From Deltaproteobacteria bacterium (GTDB taxonomy: Bacteria; Bdellovibrionota; UBA1018; UBA923): DNA of 5,732 nt. The position numbers and the translations under genes are program-made. Where the stretch lies: NCBI GenBank assembly GCA_016194795.1, contig JACQAX010000027.1, positions 1-5,732 on the forward strand, read 5' to 3'. Position 1 is the stretch's first letter. Every line of letters begins with the position of its first letter. Shown here one piece after another: positions 1 to 3,893 of this stretch. The notes under the pieces are model-generated. The model saw only the letters and a program-made list of their open reading frames with translations. It was not told where the DNA came from and did no database searches.

Positions 1-122
1 TTGACCGAGCGAAAGCCCATCTTTTCCGCGATCTCGGCGCGGGTCGGCGGATAACCGGAGACTTCGGTGAGCTCGCGCACGAGGCGCAGGATCTCGGCCT
101 GCCGATCGGTCAAAGGTTCCAT
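1..122 (-). CDS. lexA: LexA, SOS-response transcriptional repressor (N-terminal part, cut by window edge)
   Basis: LexA binds operators of DNA-damage genes and is inactivated by RecA-stimulated self-cleavage. Only the first 40 codons are here, covering most of the winged-helix DNA-binding domain. The translation starts MEPLTDRQAEILRLV and continues through GYPPTRAEIAEKMGFRS (residues 23-39), which aligns without gaps to the start of E. coli LexA (LTARQQEV..., PPTRAEIAQRLGFRS). The window ends just before the second half of the recognition helix, so specificity residues and the Ser/Lys protease domain are not visible. The ATG at 122-120 is well fixed: an in-frame stop (TAA, 134-132) lies four codons upstream with no other start between, and the N-terminus matches the family length. 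No Shine-Dalgarno sequence precedes it. It lies 21 bases downstream of the DedA-like gene, with a LexA box and TATAAT in the gap, so autoregulation is expected. Confidence 0.95.
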   Translation of the reverse strand, partial: MEPLTDRQAEILRLVRELTEVSGYPPTRAEIAEKMGFRSV

Positions 123-125
123 GAA

Positions 126-141
126 CTGGCATTATATACAG
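126..141 (-). promoter_or_regulatory. LexA box (SOS operator) controlling lexA
   Basis: The sequence has the form CTG-N10-CAG with an AT-rich core. The half nearer the DedA-like gene (TATACAGTA) matches the E. coli consensus perfectly. The half nearer lexA (CTGGC) is degenerate after CTG. Over the 20-bp consensus (124-143) I count 15 matches. The box ends 3 bases before the lexA ATG and covers the putative -10 hexamer, so bound LexA would block RNA polymerase directly. That lexA is autoregulated is established for the family; occupancy of this site is inferred from sequence. Confidence 0.8.
131..136 (-). promoter_or_regulatory. Putative -10 hexamer of the lexA promoter
   Basis: Perfect TATAAT read on the minus strand, lying inside the LexA box. 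Eight bases (GCCAGTTC) separate it from the lexA ATG, so transcription would begin at or within a base or two of the start codon and the mRNA would be leaderless or nearly so. No good -35 hexamer is seen 16-18 bases upstream (GC-rich sequence inside the end of the DedA-like gene). Confidence 0.55.
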
Positions 142-143
142 TA

Positions 144-548
144 TCAGAGGAGCCCGTGCTGGAGGGGTCCGCGGGTCTCCTCGATGAGCGTCGGGTCGTC
201 GTTCTCGGGTTGATTGACCCGCATGCCCACCGGCCGGGCGGCCATGCGCTCGGGCGGGAAGAGCTTGGCCAGGATGCCTTTTTTCAAAAGGCGCGTGCCG
301 TAGCGCCGGCCGATCCAGTAGATGGTGGCGTCGCCGACGAGCACGCCGAAAAGACAGACGGCGCAGCTCGCGCGAAAGCTCGCGATGCCGGAGTAGGCCA
401 CATAGCCCATCGTGAAGAGCGTGAGGTCTTCGGGAATCGGCAAGCCCAGCCCGCACGCCAGCAGCATCGAGAACGCGGCAAGGTACGGAAAGCCCGCCGG
501 CTGGTAGAGCAGGAACTCGAAGACGTGGTTGATGACGTTATTGTCCAT
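144..548 (-). CDS. DedA-family membrane protein, truncated at the C-terminus
   Basis: DedA-family proteins are inner-membrane proteins of about 200 residues, linked to lipid flipping, membrane homeostasis and drug or pH tolerance. This ORF has 134 codons. Residues about 20-103 match the N-terminal half: the re-entrant segment with GLGLPIPEDLTLFTMGY (33-49, including the conserved acidic pair E40-D41), then a TM helix with GVLVGDATIYWIGRRYG (68-84). From about residue 104 the sequence is hydrophilic, Pro/Asn/Glu-rich and unlike the family. The conserved second half (the F-x-R-x-x-x-G-x-R type motif and last TM helices) is absent, and lexA follows after 21 bases, so it cannot lie downstream in another frame. 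The start overlaps the preceding hydrolase-like gene by 11 bases, with GAGG 4 bases before the ATG, indicating translational coupling. It may be a decaying gene, a deletion product, or a short variant. Confidence 0.75.
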   Translation of the reverse strand: MDNNVINHVFEFLLYQPAGFPYLAAFSMLLACGLGLPIPEDLTLFTMGYVAYSGIASFRASCAVCLFGVLVGDATIYWIGRRYGTRLLKKGILAKLFPPERMAARPVGMRVNQPENDDPTLIEETRGPLQHGLL

Positions 549-1227
549 GCGGCCTCAAGAGAAACTCCAAAATCGCCTGTTTCGCAACGACGGTTTTGCC
601 GTCGTCGGCGCTTTTGAGGGGGCGGCACGGCGCATTCCTGCATTTCTTGGCAAGCGCGAGCACGTCGCCCTTCGTCGAGGCCAGGAGCAGGGGCACGTTG
701 CCCATGTCGGCGATCGCGTCGGAGAGCTTCATCCTCTTGACCTCCTGGTCGGGAGAAAGGAGGACGACTCCGTCGACGATGAGCGACATCTGCTTGCCGG
801 CCGCGGCGTAGTGGGCCGCGGCATTGGCGGCCGCGCCGTTGGCGACGACGAGCACCTTCACCGCTCCGACTCGCTTGTCGGTCTTCATGAAGCCCACGCC
901 GGACTGGATGTCCTCGATGAGCGTGCGCTGGGGCTGGGACTCGTTTTTTCGGGGCTCGATCAGGAGCGTGTTGAAGCCCGCGTCGCTCAGCTCGCCGCCG
1001 AGCTTCTCGTAAGCGCCCTTGGGCTTGGACGGGTCCGGCACGAGCAGCACGCCGCGAAAGCGCGTCTCCGTGGTCGGCTTCTCGGACGTCCACACCGAGC
1101 CGCGCAGGGGAGGAGGGTTCGTTTTTCTCCCGAACGCGTCGACGGGCACGTCCACGCCGACCGGCATCGAAGCGAACGCCGTGGACAGGAAGAAGAGCGC
1201 GCTAAAAGAAGAAGAACTTAAGATCAC
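538..1227 (-). CDS. Exported alpha/beta-hydrolase-like protein lacking the nucleophile serine
   Basis: A 229-residue protein. Residues 1-19 form a signal peptide (hydrophobic core SALFFLSTAFA, likely cleavage after AFA), so the product is probably periplasmic. The rest looks like an alpha/beta-hydrolase core: strand RGVLLVPD (58-65), where a His-Gly would be usual, helix YEKLGGELSDAGF (73-85), strand TLLIEP, a helix before strand VKVLVVANGAAANAAAHYAA (123-142), then VDGVVLLSPD and VPLLLAST. In a true hydrolase the turn after the strand is G-x-S-x-G; here it is A-N-G-A-A, with Gly131 where Ser should be. This resembles families of unknown function such as DUF3530, so a non-catalytic or altered role is likely. 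C196 and C201 could form a disulfide. The GTG start is chosen for the signal peptide and the AGGA ribosome site; the next Met (21) lies beyond the signal core. It overlaps pilZ by 26 bases and the DedA-like gene by 11. Confidence 0.75.
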   Translation of the reverse strand: MILSSSSFSALFFLSTAFASMPVGVDVPVDAFGRKTNPPPLRGSVWTSEKPTTETRFRGVLLVPDPSKPKGAYEKLGGELSDAGFNTLLIEPRKNESQPQRTLIEDIQSGVGFMKTDKRVGAVKVLVVANGAAANAAAHYAAAGKQMSLIVDGVVLLSPDQEVKRMKLSDAIADMGNVPLLLASTKGDVLALAKKCRNAPCRPLKSADDGKTVVAKQAILEFLLRPHGQ

Positions 1228-1672
1228 CTTTATCCTGCTGGGCGGTTTCCGCGTACTTCGACAGGAACATCACGAAGAGCTTGTAAGTCTCGTAGCTTTG
1301 CGAGGCGCTGTCAACGACGCAGCCGAAGCGCACGTACTTCTGGCCTTCCTCGACGCAGTTGCGCTCGTTGGTGATCTTGACGTGCACCGGGACGAAGGTG
1401 TCCTGGCTGAAATAGAATCTGAAGGCCATGTCCTTGCCGGTGGCCAGGATCTCGAGGTTCTTCGAGTGGACGGGCAGCTGGAAGCTCAGGCCATCGGCGC
1501 TGACGTCGACGAGCTCGACCGCCTTGAGGCCTTGCCCCTCGGCCACGCAGTAGACGCCGAGAATGTGCTTGAAAAGGATGCGTTCGTAACGGCGGCGCTT
1601 TTCTTCGATCTTGGCTTCGCGCGCCTTCGAGAAGTTGATGACTTGGCCCGGATTGTCGCTGTTGGTCGGCAT
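1202..1672 (-). CDS. PilZ-domain protein, probable c-di-GMP receptor
   Basis: PilZ domains bind cyclic di-GMP and pass the signal to motility, exopolysaccharide or other targets. The 156-residue protein has both signature elements: an R-x-x-x-R motif (R27-R31, in KRRRYER) and D-x-S-x-x-G (D56-V-S-A-D-G61), followed by the beta-rich barrel (FQLPVHSKNLEIL, MAFRFYFSQDTFVPVHVKI, KYVRFGCVV). A charged N-terminal stretch (residues 12-28, INFSKAREAKIEEKRRR) looks helical and runs into the first motif. The C-terminal helix ends in a short Phe run encoded by repeated TTC. No output domain is fused, so it would act through a partner. AGGAGG lies 10 bases before the ATG, a strong ribosome site. It is the first gene of the minus-strand operon. 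Because both nucleotide-binding motifs are intact, c-di-GMP binding is likely; the partner is unknown. Confidence 0.9.
   Translation of the reverse strand: MPTNSDNPGQVINFSKAREAKIEEKRRRYERILFKHILGVYCVAEGQGLKAVELVDVSADGLSFQLPVHSKNLEILATGKDMAFRFYFSQDTFVPVHVKITNERNCVEEGQKYVRFGCVVDSASQSYETYKLFVMFLSKYAETAQQDKGDLKFFFF
1233..1236 (-). promoter_or_regulatory. Ribosome binding site deciding the GTG start of the hydrolase-like gene
   Basis: AGGA on the minus strand, 5 bases before the GTG at 1227-1225. It lies inside the 3' end of the PilZ gene, whose stop codon (1204-1202) is beyond the GTG, which fits coupled translation. Its spacing supports GTG over the downstream ATG, which would remove the signal peptide. 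Confidence 0.55.
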
Positions 1673-1720
1673 GGTTGAGAACCCTCCTTGATTCTGACTC
1701 TGGACTGATCGTCAGGGCGC

Positions 1721-1775
1721 GGCCGGGACTTGAGTCCAAAAGACGCAGGTAAAGGGTGCCCATTCAAGTTAGGCC
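1721..1775. repeat. Inverted repeat in the divergent pilZ / chemoreceptor-like intergenic region
   Basis: The 156 bases between the two start codons (1673-1828) hold no gene I can support. Within them ACTTGA (1728-1733) pairs with TCAAGT (1764-1769), and outside those GGCC (1721-1724) pairs with GGCC (1772-1775) across a small internal loop, leaving a 30-base apical loop. The left arm also belongs to a tight palindrome GGACT-TG-AGTCC (1726-1737). Shorter inverted pairs flank it: CTGAC/GTCAG (1694-1698, 1711-1715) and CCAC/GTGG (1790-1793, 1799-1802). This could be a regulator-binding site for one or both divergent genes or a folded leader; no known riboswitch consensus was recognised. GC-rich DNA yields some such pairs by chance. 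Confidence 0.4.
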
Positions 1776-1792
1776 GGGGGAAGGTCGATCCA

Positions 1793-1798
1793 CATAAC
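1793..1798 (+). promoter_or_regulatory. Possible -10 element for the chemoreceptor-like gene
   Basis: CATAAC matches four of six positions of TATAAT and sits 30 bases before the ATG at 1829, a suitable distance for a start site near 1805 and a short leader. It lies in the loop of a small CCAC/GTGG inverted repeat. No convincing -35 is seen, so this is only a candidate. Confidence 0.25.
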
Positions 1799-1828
1799 GT
1801 GGAAGCTTCGACTTCGAAAGAATCGATC

Positions 1829-2962
1829 ATGCATACGGTGAAGACCTTCTGGACCGGCAAAAGGTTCCTCAAGCTCTTCATCTTCGCGCTGCTCCTGGGC
1901 AATCTCACCTTTTATTGCGTGGGGATGCTCGCCAAGCGCCAGGTCGTGGCCAACGCCGTCAGCCGCCACAACAAGATCTACACGGCCTATCTCCAGGCCG
2001 TCGAGCGCGCCCGCAAGGGCGGCACCGATACCGAAACGCTGGGCGACGCGCCCGGCGAAGCGGCCAAACCCGCCACCCCGACGGGCGCCGCCACGGCCGC
2101 GCAGCCCGGTCCCGTGGTCGGGCCGGCTCCCGCGCCGACGACCGCCGTGGCGCCTCCAAAAGCAGCTCCCATCTCTCCCTACGCCATCGCGCTCCACGAG
2201 CTGCGCCGCCAGTTTCCTTATTACAAGGTCGACGTCGTCGCCCCCGGCACGCCCGAGGGCGAGCGCGAGCGCCGCGTGATCGAGGTGCTCAAGACCCGCT
2301 CGTCCGGCTGGATGGTGAGCGATTCGCAGGAGGGCTGGGCGCGCTCATTCTACGTGCTCCCGACGAAGACCGTGGCCGCGCTCGAGGTGCAGAGCGACGT
2401 GCGCGACGACTTCGGCGCGTGGGAGACCACCACGGCGATCATCGCCGGCTACGCGTTCCTGCTGCTGCTCGCGTTCGGCTGGTTCTGGACGCGCGCGCTC
2501 GAAGATTCCAATAGCGCGACGATCGGCGAGGGCACTCCCGAGGTGCGCCGCAAGATCGCCGCCATCCAGGGCGTGACCGCCGAAGTCGGCAACGTCCTGG
2601 GAGAAGTCAAAGCCGAGCTCGCCGCGCTCCAGGCGCGCCAGGGCGGCGCCGCCCCGGAGGCGCTCCGCAACATCGACGACCTCGCCGCGCAGATCCGCCT
2701 GCTCGCCGTCAATGGCTCGATCGAGGCCGCCCGCTCGGCCGACACCTATCGCGTCTTCCACGTCCTCATGCAGGAGATCAACCAGCTCGCCACGCATCTG
2801 CGCGCGCAGCTCAAGGGCGTGGGCCAGGAGAGCGATGGCTTCACCGGCCTGCGCTCGCGCATCGACGAGCTGCAGTCGCGTGTCAGCGGCGCAGAAGCAG
2901 GCGTCCCACCGCGTTCCGCCGCAAGCTCGTCCGCCGGGACTTCTTTTCGCCGCGTCGGCTGA
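1829..2962 (+). CDS. Two-TM protein with a partial chemoreceptor (MCP)-like cytoplasmic domain
   Basis: A 377-residue inner-membrane protein. Order: TM1 (about 13-35, after a Lys/Arg-containing N-terminus), a short helix, a Pro/Ala-rich linker (about 73-114), a small periplasmic domain (about 115-200), TM2 (about 201-223, AIIAGYAFLLLLAFGWFW), then a helical cytoplasmic part. Residues 282-321 (IDDLAAQIRLLAVNGSIEAA, then R302, E316 and L320-A321) follow the MCP hairpin-tip pattern I-x-x-I-A-x-Q-T-N-L-L-A-L-N-A-A-I-E-A-A-R ... E-V-R-x-L-A, with several substitutions (IR for TN, VNGS for LNAA). No HAMP domain is evident, and the cytoplasmic part (about 150 residues) is far shorter than the roughly 250-300 of classical receptors. 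ATG 1829 is chosen because TM1 follows directly; the frame is open back to a TTG at 1730, but those residues look untranslated. The ribosome site is weak (GAAAG, 8 bases before the ATG). It may sense a periplasmic signal through a CheW/CheA-like or other partner. Confidence 0.75.
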   Translation: MHTVKTFWTGKRFLKLFIFALLLGNLTFYCVGMLAKRQVVANAVSRHNKIYTAYLQAVERARKGGTDTETLGDAPGEAAKPATPTGAATAAQPGPVVGPAPAPTTAVAPPKAAPISPYAIALHELRRQFPYYKVDVVAPGTPEGERERRVIEVLKTRSSGWMVSDSQEGWARSFYVLPTKTVAALEVQSDVRDDFGAWETTTAIIAGYAFLLLLAFGWFWTRALEDSNSATIGEGTPEVRRKIAAIQGVTAEVGNVLGEVKAELAALQARQGGAAPEALRNIDDLAAQIRLLAVNGSIEAARSADTYRVFHVLMQEINQLATHLRAQLKGVGQESDGFTGLRSRIDELQSRVSGAEAGVPPRSAASSSAGTSFRRVG

Positions 2963-3869
2963 GGCCGCACAGGAAGCGATGGATCGCCGTCGCCACCAGG
3001 CGCGACGTCTTTTGATTCTCGTCGAGCGACGGCGCCAGCTCGAAGAAGCCGATGCTCACGACCTCGTCGCGCGTGCCGCACCATTCGGCCATCGCTAGAA
3101 GCTCGGCCGGTGTGAAACCGTCGGCCTGCGGCGCCGACACGGCCGGCGCGAACGCCATCTGAACCGCGTCGACGTCGAAGCTCACCACCGTCTTGAGCCC
3201 GCGCTTGCCGAAGCTCGCGACGGCGCGTTGGAAGTTGTGGAGGGTGCCCTTGCCGGCGCGGCACTCGTCGAGGAGCTGGATGTCGACGCTCTTGTTCTTC
3301 AGATACTGGTGGTAGACCTGGTCGTTGCAGTGCTCCTGGATGCCGAACTCGACGAAGCGCGAGGGCTTGAGGATCCCCTCCTCCAGGGCGAGATAGAACG
3401 GCGAGCCGCTCGTGATGCCTTCGTCGCCAGGGGGGCGGACGTCCAGGTGCGCGTCGACGTTGATGAGGGCGAGCTTGTTTCCGAGGGCGTCGTGCACGCC
3501 GCCGAAGTGCGGGTAGCCGTAGTCGTGGCCGCCGCCGAGGACGATCGGCACCGCGCCGCTCAACAGTGCGGCTTGCACCGCGCGGCGGACGGCGCGATGG
3601 CCGTCCTCGATCGTGGCGCCGGGGTCGCAGTCACGGCCCTCGAAAAGCTCGATGCGCCCGACGGCGCCGTCCATGCCCAGCATGAACTGCGAGAGCATCG
3701 AGCGGATCGCCTGCGGGCCGTGGCCGGCGCCAAGCCGGCCGCCGACGTTGAGCACCCCGCGATCGTCGGGCGCGCCGACGAGCTCGGCCGCGCGCGGTGT
3801 ATTTTGCCGGGCGGAAAGCTGCCCGGTGACCAGCCCTTTGCGCCAGTGCTGCTTGATCCTTTTCACCAT
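2883..3869 (-). CDS. hutG: Arginase/agmatinase-family enzyme, probably formimidoylglutamase
   Basis: Ureohydrolases use a two-manganese centre to hydrolyse guanidino or formimino groups; HutG converts N-formimino-L-glutamate to glutamate and formamide in histidine breakdown. This 328-residue cytosolic protein has the motifs in order: GGGHD (112-116, H115), DAHLD (139-143), SFDVD (230-234) and a late Glu in FFELAP (E277), so the metal ligands H115, D139, H141, D143, D232 and D234 are all present. SGSPF (154-158), FGIQ (175-178) and PAVSAPQADGFTP (242-254) are closer to formimidoylglutamases than to agmatinases, which favours HutG; arginase or another guanidino hydrolase remains possible. No other hut gene is in the window. 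The homologous part ends near HRFLCGL (297-303); a 25-residue Arg/Lys-rich tail follows and lies inside the overlap with the convergent gene. ATG 3869 has no Shine-Dalgarno but TATAAT 6 bases upstream. The frame remains open for 413 codons further upstream, antisense to the GYF gene; that part is not coding. Confidence 0.85.
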   Translation of the reverse strand: MVKRIKQHWRKGLVTGQLSARQNTPRAAELVGAPDDRGVLNVGGRLGAGHGPQAIRSMLSQFMLGMDGAVGRIELFEGRDCDPGATIEDGHRAVRRAVQAALLSGAVPIVLGGGHDYGYPHFGGVHDALGNKLALINVDAHLDVRPPGDEGITSGSPFYLALEEGILKPSRFVEFGIQEHCNDQVYHQYLKNKSVDIQLLDECRAGKGTLHNFQRAVASFGKRGLKTVVSFDVDAVQMAFAPAVSAPQADGFTPAELLAMAEWCGTRDEVVSIGFFELAPSLDENQKTSRLVATAIHRFLCGLSRRGEKKSRRTSLRRNAVGRLLLRR

Positions 3870-3875
3870 GTTTTG

Positions 3876-3883
3876 ATTATAAT
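3876..3883. promoter_or_regulatory. Palindromic bidirectional -10 element between hutG and the GYF gene
   Basis: ATTATAAT is a perfect palindrome at the centre of the 24 bases between the two start codons. It gives TATAAT on the minus strand (3881-3876), 6 bases before the hutG ATG, and on the plus strand (3878-3883), 10 bases before the GYF-gene ATG. For hutG a weak -35, TTGTTT (3904-3899), lies at a 17-base spacing inside the start of the GYF gene. For the GYF gene TTGATC (3853-3858) lies at a long 19-base spacing inside the start of hutG. Transcripts would be leaderless (hutG) or have only a few leader bases (GYF gene). Only one polymerase could occupy the site at a time. Confidence 0.55.
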
Positions 3884-3893
3884 GAGATTCAGG

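Noticed and set aside
284..1093. A 269-codon minus-strand ORF overlapping the hydrolase-like and DedA-like genes
   Set aside because: Arg-rich shadow in another frame; the overlapping frames carry the signal peptide, hydrolase core and DedA motifs.
529..1678. Plus-strand ORFs opposite pilZ and the hydrolase-like gene
   Set aside because: Their composition (Arg/Val/Leu/Asp/His-rich) is that of antisense shadows, and the minus-strand genes explain the sequence.
1691..1800. A c-di-GMP riboswitch (GEMM type) upstream of pilZ or the chemoreceptor-like gene
   Set aside because: The conserved core (GGGCAAACC, GAAA tetraloop, GGACGCAAAGCC) is not present on either strand; only scattered similarity such as GACGCAGG.
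1730..1828. A TTG-started 33-codon extension of the chemoreceptor-like protein
   Set aside because: The added residues show no domain character, cross the inverted repeat and possible promoter, and would place non-signal sequence before TM1. ATG 1829 is better.
2880..2970. A bidirectional terminator between the convergent genes
   Set aside because: The genes overlap, and I find no GC-rich stem followed by a T-run on either strand.
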